A stretch of DNA of 64,000 nucleotides from Aurelia coerulea (GCA_039566865.1 CM076944.1:10686501-10750500); one strand, 5' to 3'; shown: positions 9,841 to 23,560, numbered from the stretch's first letter. Notes: a model not told the origin generated them from the sequence alone. A program made the numbers and translations.

Positions 9841-11102
9841 CTTTGCAACATCGCAAACCAGAAAGGAAAAACCGCGAAAACAAATTCTTATCAAATCCTA
9901 ATCAGATACCAATCAACCAAGTGAGGTCACAAACAGTTACAGGATTGTCATCATTGGCTCATTAGAGATACGGTTTTCAGTCCGAGCAGAGCCGGATCTT
10001 CCAGAACCTTCTAACATCACCCTTTAACTTTGCGGTTATACATCTGCATAAAGTTTCTGATATTCGAGAGACAGTATAAAGAGGTAGAAATAAAGGTTTA
10101 AGAATGATCGAGGCATCACTGGAGATACAGTTTGCCATGTAGAAAAAGCCTTCTTTAATTCAAGACGTAATTCAAATTGGAACGGAACAATTTCCATAAC
10201 TTGAACCAAACCATAATGGAACAGAAAATAGCTTTTTTCAACTCGTCAATTAATTACAATATAGAACATCAATACCAAAGAAAATAAATGCGATTCAGGT
10301 CAACGCAAATTCTGGAACTTTGGGTTTCGTTCATACAGGGTTAACTTCCTATAATAAGGTATGTTCAAGTAGCCTGCGCTGCTAAGATATTACTAGCTTT
10401 AACCAAGCAACAGTCATTCCAAGTGGCTACGTCCTGAAAGCACGACAAAAAAGCAGGTGCAAAACCTTACTTAACGCGAGATTTTGATTTAAACTGAAGA
10501 TAAAAAATTAGATTTAATAAGACCGCAACCAAGACATACTTGCTGCTAAGGATTCGCACAACACACTGGTGAATCACTGAGCGTACAGAGCAACATCACT
10601 GTGATGTCATCAATTATTCAAGGTAATCACTTCATTAGAATTTGAATAAAAGTCTTAACATTCAAAGCTTTCGCAAATGTTCTCTAACAGGGCATCTGGC
10701 GTGTTTGAAATTCAGCGGGATTCGGAACAAGTCGTCGATGTAACTATGTTTAGGGCTGATTTAAATGTGCTGCTGTGCTGCTCAGGAGGAGATTGTCTCG
10801 TTATGCTGTTTAATCCGCAATATTAAAAATGGCTTACAAGGAAATCCTACATGAGAAGGCCTGTCTACGTGAGCGTAGGTAGGCCACTAAGGAGTCCTAA
10901 CAGAACTGAGACCTGTCAATGCCAGTCAAAATACACGCAAGGTCACTTGCGACTAATGAGCATCACAAAAGTAATCATTCTGCAAACACTTGAGCAGATC
11001 TATTTTGAGCTACAACTTGATCAATACGTAACGAAGTTTGTCTTGCGTGTAGTTAAAATTGCTAGGCATATGTAAGCAAGTAATTATATGTACCAGAAAA
11101 GC

Positions 11103-11188
11103 GATAATACACAATTTGTCAAGCTTAACTCTTTATTAGGTGTCAACCTTAACCTAACGAAGAGTTAAGCTCGAGACATTGTATTATC
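11103..11188. repeat. Imperfect inverted repeat, possible small hairpin
   Basis: The arm from 11103 (gataatac, then caagcttaactctt) pairs with the arm ending at 11188 (aagagttaagctcgag, then gtattatc). The arms are about 30 bases with a loop of about 25. It could be a tiny MITE or a structured transcript; nothing decides between them. Confidence 0.45.
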
Positions 11189-12289
11189 ATTATTCTAGTA
11201 CACAGTCGTATTTTTAAAGAATTCCTTTCGATAAATGCGTGACTGCAATCAAAGATATGGTGTATTTATGTTTGTCTCATCGTTTGTTTGTTTCTTATGC
11301 TTAAGTTTGTTTTTACGCATTAAAGAGCTGAAGGCACTGACAAGCAAGGCTACTAGTAGTGATTATATTCGAAATTACCAAAGCAGCAAGTTTACCCATC
11401 CTGTTTTAACTATCAAGATATATTGACAATTAATGGTTCGGTTAAAATTACATTCATTCCTTTGCGCAAATTTATGATACAAGCGATCCAACACTTTACA
11501 AATTAGTTTCTTTTGCAAACAGTCCTTCAGTTTGTCTGCAATCCTAACTTCATTCAAACAGATTGATAAGAGAAGGTCCACATCAATTCTAGAAGCTTGA
11601 AACCCTTCTCGATGTTGCACACATAAACAACGCATTTCTGAAGGACATCCTAATTGGTTGTGTTAAGCGGATGTAAGAAAATACAAAAGAAGCATAATGT
11701 CCAAGACGCCTAATAATGGAAATGGGGAGCAGGTTCCTGTTGTCAGCAAAGAAGATCAAATTTGTCGAAACTTTTCTTCAACGCGCACTGGTTGTAGGCT
11801 AAGAGAAAGAGAGACGATTCCCAAAATCAGACGTGATTGACAACGAAACACGAACTCATTGATCTGGGATATTGTCCCAGTTGTGGTGGAGATTAAGAGA
11901 AGCTTTTGTTTAGCACAGTCCCATATGGTTGGAAGGCACGATGGAACAGAAATGACAAAGAGGAGATAACCAAAATAAAGCCAACGAACGATGCAATCGG
12001 CAGCAAGACAACGCCAATGAGCTAGACTGTTGTAAGACATCGAACAGTGTGAACCAGGAACCCAGACCTGAGAGTATGGGCATAATGTACTGAGCGGTGC
12101 GGTGGAGGGGCATCAGTGGCGGCAGCAATTGTTGTAGTTGTTGTTCTTTCGGCCGGGTTGCCTGTTGCTTGGCATTATGCGCCTATGCTGGCCTGACATC
12201 CAATGTGGAACGGATTCTAGTATTCATCAGTAATTAATCGTATGTGTAGCATCTTGCAGTTGTGTATCTAGGTGTAATTTAGCTGCATT

Positions 12290-12365
12290 CCTTTACGTAT
12301 GACCATGGGTTAGTCATCGTCTTTTGCTCCCCATGGTGTCGTCCCTGTAGTACTGTATACTTGAA
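12290..12365 (-). repeat. Copy of an unidentified dispersed repeat
   Basis: The blocks tagtcat, ttgctcc, tcgtc and tgtagta occur here in the same order and spacing as near 15200-15260. More distant copies lie at 27060 (opposite strand) and 50120. Read on the minus strand, three copies share an ATGACTA-like or ATAACTA-like block. Confidence 0.4.
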
Positions 12366-13411
12366 GGGTATGATAGAATGTAAGATCGATTGTGATATTT
12401 AATATGAATAGAAAACAAAGACTACCAAACACTGCAAACTTTATGGGAAAGAGAAATTCTACAAGAATCACTGCGCCTCATATGCTGAATGATCATCCTT
12501 CGCAATGGTAAAAGCGTCGGCACAGAAGATATTCGAAAGAAAGAATATCAAGGCCTGGATTAAAGCTATTGATTGTGAGCAGGCAGTTGAGTGAAAGTGG
12601 CGGTCTATGATAAGCTACTGATTCAAGCACACGCCCACTTTTGCAGCTGCTTGAGATTCTCCTACGCTTCTATTAGATGAGACTATCTGGGGGATTAACT
12701 TACGTGAAATTCTTGCGACCAGGCTTAATAAAGGAGATTATAGAAAGCGTTAACTGTAAGATCTCAGACACAGATAGAATGTTACGGCAACTTCAGCCCA
12801 CTTAAAGACGCAATTCAAGGAGTAAAAATAAATGAGATTTCTCGGGAATGAATACAGCCTCCTCTAAATAACAGATCCAGCCTGTAAATACCTGGTGCAG
12901 ATGCGTTTAAGCAAAGAGAGCAAGAAAAAAATGAGGCAAAAATATCAAAAAAGTAATCTCAGCACGTACTTTATCAAAGCTTATTAACTGAGAATTTCAA
13001 GTGAAAAAAAAACTGATTTAACGATACAATCGATGTTTGACAGACTTGCGAGGCTGTTTCTCAGCATAGGCAAAAAAGGAAGAAGAATCAGCCATATAGA
13101 TAGCAACTATGGCCGTTTTCATTTTGCTGACAACATGCTTTTGCGACCAAACGCATTTGAGTTTTCACTCAAAGATAGCTTCCTCTGAGCAGCACCTCCA
13201 TCCTACAAATATCTGTCAAAGATATCTCTAAACAGAGAAAATAACGTTGAGAATAAAATCATTCTCCCTAGAATGCATTCACGATCGTTTCAAACTGCCT
13301 ACAAAGCTGGTTCATGAACTATTTTTCATCCGTAGAAAATTTCATTTACCGGTTCAGGGCAATCAGTTACCCTAAGGAAAGTTAAGGCAAAGCGGTAGGC
13401 AATTTGTATAT

Positions 13412-13713
13412 TTACAAATACTATAATCCGAATGAGAATAATCGAGGGGGGGGGGGTTGTAAATTGCTCGATACATAATAATCGGGGGGGGGCTGCAACT
13501 ATCAAGGGGGACTCGACAAATTCAAAGATAGTCGTTTTCTTAGTTAAACACGGATCTTTTTCATAATCATTCAAAAACAATGTTCAATATAATTTCAATT
13601 CTTCAATAATTAATTAAAGGGCGTTGGAATAAAAGTGGGGGGGGGGGGGGGGTTGGAAAATTTTCAAAAAGTGATAAGCGGGGGGAGAGATGATTATTCG
13701 GTACTTGAGAGTA
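13412..13713. mobile_element. Poly-G-tract element, degenerate left end
   Basis: It holds four G runs of 7 to about 17 bases and ends gattattcggtacttgagagta, the same terminus as the element at 24759-25174. The left terminus (taatccgaatgagaataatc) has drifted. It is a non-coding member of a small TIR family. Confidence 0.55.
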
Positions 13714-15129
13714 CGCCAAAACATCACAGAAGTCATTATTCATATTTTGACCTCACCATTGTAATGAAACAATGGAACATTTGGCTATTGATAATACTAT
13801 TGTTTCTCGCCTCTAAACAACCAATCACCACAGCTTGACCAGAGCAGGTGCAACGTTGTCGAACAAGATGAACGGAACCACGTGCGTATTAGTGAGCGAT
13901 TGTCTTGTTCGTCGAAAATTGTAAAACTTTCAAAACAAAATAGCCATGTGGTCAAAGGGTGAATTTGAGACAGATTACGTTGGGGATGGAATTTCCTTGC
14001 TGAACACAAGAGCGAAGACAGTGAAGGCGTGTCGAATTTGCAAAAATCTTGTTTTTCAAGTGACTAGGCTTCATCCTTGCTGATGCAATGAAGTAAATAA
14101 TTCATATTTCTAAACAACAGATCTGCTGTGGAATATCTTCCGTCAAGCCACGTCAAGAGTAATTATGAACCACCAATGTCATTTGAGCAATCATCCAACT
14201 TCCAATGATACCGATTATTTCGGACCAGGAATTCATCCCGTTTAACGCAAAATCCGACCGCGGCGATGACCGAGGGGCATTTTATTCAGTCGAACAAGCA
14301 TGAGAGAATTTATCAGAACAAAAGGATTTTTACGGACTTTTGATGGATTTTTCTTGAAAACAAAGGATTTTTGCCAAAGGTGTATGAGGCTTTTAGAATG
14401 AAATGCTCTCGGCGATGACAATTTAAATGATAAACGTGGATGGGAATTTTCATGTTGTCGGATATCTGACTCAAGCGAGTCTAACTTATTTGAAATAGGC
14501 CTAAAAATTCAAAAAGAGAGAGCATTACAAACACCATGCGACATATTTTCTGAAGGGAATCTGAACTTCAGGTCTATACTCTTTTTGTTTTTACAGACAT
14601 ATAAATGCGAAAATCAACCTTTTTACAAAGACACTGACAACATGAATTAAAAAAAGTTGCCAAAACGCGTTGAAGACGCATCAGTTGACTTCTGCCCATA
14701 TACAATTCAAATGTATAAAAGGAAATGACAATGAAGGAATATCTAGCTGACTTTCATGGCGTTGACACTGCAAACCGTTGTCATTCCTACAGGGAGAGAT
14801 ATCTAGCAGTAGTTTGCCTCAGAAGTAGTGATTTACCTGTTGCATTTTTTCCTTGACATGGCGCACGATACACAAGGAAAAGTATTTGTTTTCAGTGGTA
14901 AAATCTGATCAAAATCTGATTAAAAAATGGCCTAATGTCAGTACTATCATTTTGAAGTCTTTGGTGGTTTTTCCTGTGTTTTGTAAGGTGAACTAAAGAG
15001 GGATCTGATAACGAGGGAGTAACGACGGCTGTTGTTGTCGTTGGTATCTCTCCGTTGGGGTCCCTGTTTCCCAACATTTTCGGATTCGTAGCTCGACATC
15101 TACTGCAAAACAATTTTCTTTCTTTAGTC
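13714..15129. other. No supported gene
   Basis: A minus-strand open frame at 14892-15131 (contains GEIPTTTTAVVTPSLSD) has no recognised domain and lies beside a dispersed-repeat copy. A short minus-strand stretch ending at about 14835 with a GTAAAT donor-like site was examined as a kinesin exon and not accepted. Otherwise nothing stands out. Confidence 0.35.
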
Positions 15130-15330
15130 ATCGGTAAATTGGTTTGTATGTAGCTTTTTGTAACTGTATCTTTAATTTTAGTTTAGTTTCATGTCTTTTA
15201 TAGCATGGCCCTGGCGTAGTCATGATATTTCGCTCCGAGGGGTATCGTCTTTGTAGTGTAGTAAAGTCTTTTGTAAGTAGTGTCGTAGGTAATTCGTCTT
15301 TGTAAAAATTTTTAGATTGAGTATAAAAAA
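15130..15330 (-). repeat. Copy of an unidentified dispersed repeat, longest of four
   Basis: The part 15200-15330 recurs in inverted orientation at 27055-27170, sharing for example gtatcgtctttgtagtg and the run acaaagacgaattacctac on the complementary strand. Weaker copies lie at 12290 and 50120. The family is not identified; the short minus-strand open frame across it is probably incidental. Confidence 0.5.
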
Positions 15331-15587
15331 AAACAAACAAAAAATCTGATAACCCTTGAGATTGGGTGCATGGCCCTCACCAGCCGGCACCTCGCACAAG
15401 GGCTGACACGGTTACAGGTACCTTGAATTGAGAGAAGTAGTATAGTATACAGTATAGTAGTATAGAAGAAGTATGCCTTCCAAGACGATGATTTAGGTAT
15501 TTCAACTTGGGTTCCTTGCGTTTACTCAGGATAAGCAGAATGGGTGATTAAATACATAGAAATGGTCAAAAAAAGCAAACAACGTAC

Positions 15588-15683
15588 CTGTGATATCAGC
15601 AAATGTGCAGCAGCAAGATCCTTCTCAGTGACATCTAATTTCGATTGACTTTCTTTCTTTATTTGGGTTAATGACTTGTTTGT
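15588..15683 (-). CDS. KIF5: Kinesin exon 18: last stalk exon found
   Basis: Encodes 32 residues ending [12 protein letters not shown], matching the family's KELAAxxLxISQ. A GTACGT donor follows in phase 0. Reading through it would add about 21 residues before a stop, so a shortened product by intron retention is conceivable. The next family segment (HEAKIKSLTEYLQ-like) was not found to the left. Confidence 0.9.
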
Positions 15684-18600
15684 CTGTAAAAAGAATTCGC
15701 AGTAAAGGAGGTTTTCAAAAACCAATGAAAAGTGCAAAAGAGATAAAGGTAATTTGGGAAAAATGATCTATCACTTGTATTTCAATTATGTATCTCTTCT
15801 ATGAATGATAAAAGAAATGATAGTCTAGCAACACGGATACTGTTAGATCAATGACACTGCTATATCAATATCTAATAGCAAAAAGGCGCATGAAGGCTTT
15901 TAGCCTCATTCATAGCATGGCTCCTTGGACCGGGAATGAAGCGTATGGGTCAATTGAAAGTGATCTGAAGTGAAAATTTTTATTGATGCAAATCAATAGC
16001 ACTGTTGAATGATAAAAACTTCTGTCAAAAATGTTTTGATACCTTGTTTCCTTTTTGAGTTAACCACTATTTTGTAGGATTGGCTGATGACGTCATTTTG
16101 TTTGCACAAAGTGAAGAAAGTATACAAGGTTGACCATGCTTCCAAAGAAAAATCTAATCAAAAACACTTTTTGCAATCAGCATGCCCTCTAAACGTGATC
16201 TTAATTCATGAGACAATTTATATTCCATAAATTTAGTTTAGCTGCAAAGTTATTTGCACCTGTAACCATTTAAAGATCAGATGCAGCTATATTTCCGTAT
16301 TGTATCCTAATAGTTTGCAAACAAAATGACGTCATCAACTGATACTTAAGATCAGTGGATAACTTGAAAACGAAATGAGATATCAAATAAATCTTAAAAG
16401 GATTTCTGATCATTCAACAATGCTATTCTTTCACACCAATAAAAAGTTCACTTCAGGCCACCTCATCAGATCAATGAGTTCAGCCTGTATTTTTCAACCA
16501 CATTGGAAAATCAAAGATAAAAACCAGCAATCTGCATAGAATCTTTTGAAATTTTCAACACAAGTTTCGGCTTTCTTCCTCAGACGAACCAACTTGAAGC
16601 TCCATCCATTGTTCTTTGTTTTTTTTGGTCGGAGTTAGTGAATACTAACTCGATGCATAGATGCTTCAATGCAGTCACAAGGGATAAAAAACTTACTGTG
16701 ACAATGGATTTGACTTCTGTTTTCAGTTTGCTGACATACAATCGAGCAATGGTAAATTCTTCATCGAGCTGGCCTTGATTTTCTATCGAAGGTTTCTGCA
16801 AAGAAAATACACAGTTGGCAGGTAATAACTACGTTATGAAAAGAACAGGAACAAATACAGAGCTTATTAGGATCACAAGCTTTTTCATCTAACTCTAGAT
16901 TCTCGTGAATCAATTTCCCCTAAAGATTAAAAAGCAAGGGACTGGTTGTGATAGCTTGTGACATTTCGCGAATACCGCTTCTAGTAGCATGGATGAGCCT
17001 GTTGATCTGCGGGGAGATCAGTGCTTTACACAGACTTCAGAGTTTGTACACGGTGTCCCTCAAAAAAGTTTCTCTATTTGAACAGCTACAGAGAACGACC
17101 ATTGTTTCGTTTTGAGTAATTTGAACGGCAGTCTTTCGCTTAAAGGCTAACTTGGATCCAAATATTTTTTCTGGCTTTTTGCCGATTAAAAGGCCTCCAA
17201 ATTGTGGATTTTCCGAAAACCCTCAGCTGAAGACACCCTCGAAAAAGGGAAAATCTTGTGATGAAAGATGCTCAGTATTTCATATCAAAGGTGTGAAGCG
17301 CATAAAACGATTGCCAGTTAAAGTGATTGGTATTCACACTCGGCAATGTGCCAAGTGCGGACCACTAGACCTTGCCTGAGGAAGCATATCTTCTCTTCGA
17401 ACATCGAGCAAAATCATGTTTTTACAGGCATAACGGACCAATAGCATCTTTCTGGAGTAATTTTCTGGCAGCTCAAGCTCCCTTCCTGCTGCGGATCTTA
17501 TGGATAAACTGTTTTCAATTCTTTCATCGATTTTTAGCTATTCCGTTGTTCATGAAATATCGGTAGAACATCAATTTACTCGAATTACAGCTCAAATGGA
17601 GAAACTTTTTTTGGGACACCCGGTATATATAAACCTTTGAGAAGACTAAGTAAACAAAGAGAACACTTCGATACGCAGCACTATTTCAATGGTCAAATCT
17701 AACGAATATTGCACAGACAATCAGCTCTGTAATGTTTCATCCTTGGGTAATGCTAATATGTAACATCATTATACATATCAGCGACCATAGAATGAGCTCG
17801 TTTTAGGCAACTGTTTGACTCAAAAAAGAAGTACGTCTTTCCTGAGCTTCGATAGTGCCAATGACTCACGGAAGCAGGGAAAACGGATCTTTTAAGTTAC
17901 GATGTCGATTCAGACTGAGGGATTGAACATCCCAAAACCGAGGGATGAAAACGAAAAGCGCAATGAGTGAAAATAATGGCAAGTAGAACCAATTTAAATT
18001 TTATAAAAAGCCTTGGGTACAACACTCGGGATCAGATATGAACTCTTTCGAATGCAATACAAACTAGACGAAGGATTGAACATCATTACATAAAAAGATG
18101 CAACTACCCTGTTACCCGACATATATGCCAATGAGCTTCCGATTTCGAATGGAAAATACATACTGGAAAGAGCACTCATGATTTAAACAAGATTAACTTC
18201 TTTTTGTATAACAAGGTTCTAGTTTGGTCATAAAAGTCCGAAAGAAACGCAAACTGTCATTGTAAACTTGCAGGATAATGAAAAATCAAATGTAATGGCT
18301 CTTAGGCAAGAATTGCGATGTTGCTAAAAGAGTATAGCTAAAAATAAGGCTTTTGATGTGTTCTTTTATAATGGGAGTTACTTTTTTGGGACACCCGGTA
18401 TAAAGGAATTTTGTTTTTTAATCTGATTGAATGAGGCGTAATGCATTAGACAATGGCGTCATTACGTTTTACTTCTATAGGGGAGGACCGGTCGGTTGCA
18501 AGAAGGTATCACTCGAATTTGTCCGGGATGGAAATGAAACATCCAATGCTCATTTATCATGCTTTACTTCTCATTTATTCATTCAAATTATCAATATTAA

Positions 18601-21600
18601 AATCCAGTCAAGCTAACGTAGCTCCTCTAGATTGCCACGGTACCCAATACAGGATTTAGGTCTTCTCTGCTTTTTGGTACACACTACTACAAAGCACTGC
18701 TTTCTATCGAGACCAGTCTATCTAGAAAGGAACTGAAAACCGTGAAAGCTCTATTAAGCCCTCCCCCTCTCCATCAAGCCCCCCACTTATATCAAATTCC
18801 AGAGTTACCAAAGATTTTCCATTTATTGAGCTAAATAAGTTTGCATGGTAATTTTGATATGGTTCGAGATAAAACTGTGTCGAATTCATGTATTTACCTC
18901 GTACAAATTGTATGTTCAAACCGCAAAATGTGGTGTAAATGGACTAAAAAGTGTCCAAAGTTAAATACCCCCCCCCCCCCGGGGGCTTACTTAATAGAGC
19001 TTTTACGGTATGCAATTCATTTTTCTTCATTTTTTATTTCCCGCAGGGTATATAAAACAATATTGTTAAGCAGTCACAAGAGAAAAAGTCTACCATATTA
19101 TCAAAACGGTTTGGCTTTGCAGAAATGGAAACATATTCTCCCATCGAACACAAACATGTTAAAACGGTAGGTTTTGGGTTCGCCATTGCAGTTTATTAAT
19201 GTCAACAACAAGATGAGCGTCTCCGGATTCTGCCCCAAACCTTCTGGCTTCGGAAGCGGAGGGTTTAGAAGACATTGCAGTTTGTCAACGACAACAAGAG
19301 CGTCTCCGGATTCTGCCCCAAACCTTCTGGCTTCGGAAGCGGAGGGTTTAGAAGACCTGCTAAACCTATCAAACTAACCGTTTTCAGAATTTCAGGGTCA
19401 GTCAAACACGAATTCCGAGTCTACCAAGTCTACTGTTGAACACAAACACAAACCTGATGTCTAGACTTACCCTGAGTCCTCCAAGTGATCCACCAATTAC
19501 CAGTCCAATCTCAGTCTGCAAAACATGAAATAAAACAAGCGTAAATGAGCAATTATCGTACCCCAGGCAGCTTATGCAATTTTGGGGAACTCTACAGGGG
19601 GGTTAAACGAGATGGGGGCTTAGTCATGAAGTCAATGACAAGGCCATAAATGATACTTAGCTTTACGGATCTTATGTTTTTCGGAAACAACAGACAATTG
19701 TGAAAGTCAAATGTAAAAATTCAACGCAATTGCAATCCAAAATCTTATGAAAATTAACATTAAAACTGTTTTATCTAAATAAGGGGGAAGCATTGGTAAT
19801 CTCATACACTGGATACTGGAGGGGGTGCTTATCAGAGCGGGGGTTTATCTAGAATTGGCTACAATGGAAGGGTCCGGTATTCATAGGTCTGATTCATAGG
19901 TTTTTCAGGACAGTTTTATAGTGGAAGATCATCACTCGAAGTGTCTAAGCAGTCTCTTATATTCTTAAACCATTGTTCACATTTTACATAATATTACATT
20001 GGGGCTCTTGATGTTCTTCTTTAGTGGTCGGAGATGAAAGCATTTCAGTCACCAAAAATCTCGTCATTAAAAATCAGGAATTGAATTGATATCCTTTGGT
20101 CTTTGATGAAAAGACTTCCCTGTCAACGGTCCTGTAAAACGTCAAAATTAAAAGAGCACTTTGTTAAGTATCTTGGAGAGTGGATCTGGGTTATTTCAAA
20201 CATGTATTTGCACATAAAACAATGTCAGGTTCCTCGCATGATCCAGCATCAAGCAAATGCTTCAGAAACGTATTTGCAACATTTACACGCCATGCTTCCA
20301 GAACAATTTAGTCACTTTTTGAGCCATTATTCCTGTTACTAACTGTCCTCGTGCACCATAGACTACGCGTAGACCCATTATCCCAAAGGAGGAAGGGTCT
20401 ACGAAACAAAGAGCAAAAGCTTGCTACTGAGGTTTCTAGATTTCTGGAAACTTAATTTATGCAGCCTTTGTTTCAACCATAGAAATATTTCTATTTCTAT
20501 GGTTTCAACGCGTTTCACAAATAATTTGAAAACGGGATTAGAATGATTAATTGGGCGGCCGTAGCAAGTCTTTGCTCTTTGTTTCGTAGACCCTTTCCTC
20601 CTTTGGAATAATGGGTCTACGCGTAGGCTACATGCATCACGGCGTCCTCATCTTCGCGAATATATGCGTGACTTTTATTTATGCATCTTCCAGTGAACGG
20701 ACTGCCAGTGCTCTTTCGCTGCTTGCTCTCTTTGATTTACGGAACAGATTCGCTAAAAAATTATCTTGTTTTAGAACCTGAAATCTAACTGCGAGACAAT
20801 CCTATGTGTCTAAATACGCAGCCCATCTTTATTTGAGATTCTTCAGAGAGCAATGGTATTTGATCTAGTTTGATGCATACCACCTGAAAGTACAATCTAC
20901 CTTCTTTCCAATGATATCCAGCTTGGGCATATTAATTCAGTTATTCGCCACTTAAAGCTTTAGTAAGTATGGTCTACTTCAGATGCAGGAAAGTGTTAAA
21001 ACATTCACCATTTCCATATATAAACAAAATCCACCTTTATGCGAGCTCAGTTTATCACTTTGATAAATGCATCAAATGGGAACAATTCAATTTTATATGC
21101 GCTCTACCCTAGAACATCACCTCAAGTGCTTCTTGGCCTAAAATGTTTTCACAAAATCTGTTTGTAGCTTCTTACTGTTAATCAGGTATTGGCTTTGATC
21201 TTACAGCATTTTGGATTTTAAGTATGCAATACTTAATAAAATAATTAAATGATTAATAAATCCATTGATGCATCCAAACTGCACATTACTGGAAATACGA
21301 TAGATTGTTCTTTCAAATGGTATCCATCACATTTATTCAGATCTTTTTTTAAACTTTCAGCTGCATTTGCGTTGTGTCTATTTCTGAACACCTTGTATAA
21401 CAGATTTTGTTAAAATACATCCGAAGAGCAATGTAGGACGACTGAATCACTTTATCAAGTAACACAAAAAATAAAGTAAATAAATAAGGGAAGGGTACTT
21501 ACCAGTTCTTCAAGTAGCGTATTCGTTATTTCAGCAATCTTTCGTTTTAAAATATTCATAGTCTCAGTCAATGTATCGATCTCCTTTACTGCTTTTGACA

Positions 21601-23560
21601 GTTCGCTCTGTTTTACATTTACTTCTTCCATAAAAGTCTCATTTTCTTTCGATTTTACATCAACTTCTTGTAATTTTTGATCGTAATTCACAGCAAGTTC
21701 TTCAAGTGCTTGTAAAACTTCTTTTACTTCAATCTTGGATGATTCGTTTTCTTTCGTAATTTGGCTTACCTGACTCTCCAAGCTCTGTGAGTTCGCTTTG
21801 GTGAATGCGAGGGCCTAAAATATACATGAAAAGTAAAATCAGAGACAGTTTTAAAATTTCAGTGTGAAATCCTATGACCTATTTCTTTGAACTGAATGAC
21901 TTGGACGAAAGTTTATCTGCATTGCTCTAATTCGATCGTTGAACTTTTCTAATATCTTCAATGATGTCGGAATTAGAGGATCTTTCTTCTTTTTTAAGAT
22001 TCAAGAAAAACTTTAAAAAATCTTAAAACCATTGCAATTTCTAGACTTTTTGAGAAACAATTTCCAAGAAAACCATAGTTTATGGTTGTCTACAATATGG
22101 TATCAAGCCAAAGTATTTCATTCTTCTAGTTTATGATTTAGAAAGTTGATGACATCACATCCTAAAATGAGTTGAAATATCGAATATGCTGCAATTTTGA
22201 AATTATTGAAGATTTCTGAAAAGTCCGACGGTATAATTATAGCAAAGTAGCTAAAGCCTCTTTCGAGCCATTCGTTTCAAAGAAAAGAGTTGGTAGAATT
22301 TTACACCTACCTTTGTAAAGATTTGAAACCTATGATGAGACAGCTAAGGTTGTGCAAGACCAGACTGTCGGATACTTCAGCCTAAGGTTGTTTTGGAACT
22401 TTCAAACCAATGCAACCACAATTCCCTTACCAATGCAACTGCAACTGGCAGTGCTTAACGGAATATCCCTATATTGAACAATACAATTAACCAATTCTTA
22501 AAAACTATCATTTATCCTTCTCCTGTCAAAGCCTATTTTTTAATATAACTTTTATCCTTAATCTCACCCAAAGACACACAACGGCCTAAAATTCGCAACG
22601 CAGCCTGCTAAATTGTCCTCTAGCCCATTCTTAAATGAATAAACGCTAAAAAGATGATCATGAAAAACTAATTCTGGAAAATTTCATGATAATGACCCCC
22701 CCCCTACTATAAAAGACTTTGAAACATTAAAAGGAACATACATCTTTAAAGTTAAAATAGCTTATCTTATCTGATGTTCTCCAAGGTCAAGAAACATTTT
22801 AAACCTTCATCCAGATACCAATTTCGTCAGTTTAAACATTCCTCATTTTGTCAAATCAAAATAATTACATTTTCCGAATTCATCGCATATTTTATAACTG
22901 AAAAATTTGAACCCAGCCGCTGTTGCCAAAATAACCAAAATTTTCCAAGGTGAATCCTCAAAAAGACATTTAACAAGCAAAAACTTTAACATGGAGCCGT
23001 GCCTTTTTCTGAACTCTGATGTGCTCTATAGATGATAAAAACAGTAGTGGCGTGGTAACTTCTTTTTCATTTTCAAACAAGATCTTCACAACAATTGATT
23101 TGAACAAACATCAATAAGCAAGACAAATTTAGAGAGGGCAAACATGGGCATATACTTACGTCCTCTAGATCTGCTAATTGTTGCTTCAACTGATTTATGG
23201 CTGAGGCTTGAGACTGGATTTCATCGTCCTGATAAAAAAAACCGTGTATCAGTCATCATGATATTATGTGGGGTGAGTGGCCGAGCGGCTTAATCAGTTT
23301 CCGTCAGGAGACTGAAGTTAAGCTCGGTTCAGTGAGGTCAAACTCCGGATGGGTGACCTTGGAGGCTTGGCTTCGCAACTCACCTCGCCGTCCTTCGGAA
23401 GGGACGTTAAACTAGGGGTCCCGTGCCTGGATGCGGCATGCACAGTGGGCTTAAATTAGCTTTAAGTAGCTAGATATACTTCCTGCCCACTCAAAATAAA
23501 TTACTGAAAAAAAAAAAATTACTGAATCAAATTACCTACCATCCAATCATCAATCAACAT

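Larger units (their letters stand above)
9841..13411. other. No supported gene between the BEL element and the poly-G element
   Basis: I looked for the missing kinesin tail exons on the minus strand here and found none. Open frames are short, for example 11375-11635 minus, and without motifs. A minus-strand stretch near 11900-12000 encodes a hydrophobic run but is closed by stops on both sides. Supported items are the hairpin at 11103-11188 and the repeat copy near 12290-12365. Confidence 0.4.

Noticed and set aside
11375..11635. 86-codon minus-strand open frame
   Set aside because: No domain, no splice context and no repeat in the window; chance is likely.
11899..12160. Minus-strand frame with a Thr-rich stretch and a hydrophobic, membrane-like segment
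   Set aside because: Stops separate the pieces and no homologous family is recognised; it may be a decayed gene but cannot be supported.
14835..14895. Minus-strand stretch ending in a donor-like site and reading HVKEKMQQ
   Set aside because: It could be a short coiled-coil exon of the kinesin tail, but the rest of the frame does not resemble the family and the acceptor phase does not fit exon 18.
14892..15340. Two adjacent minus-strand frames (79 and 70 codons)
   Set aside because: They overlap a dispersed repeat and contain no known motif.
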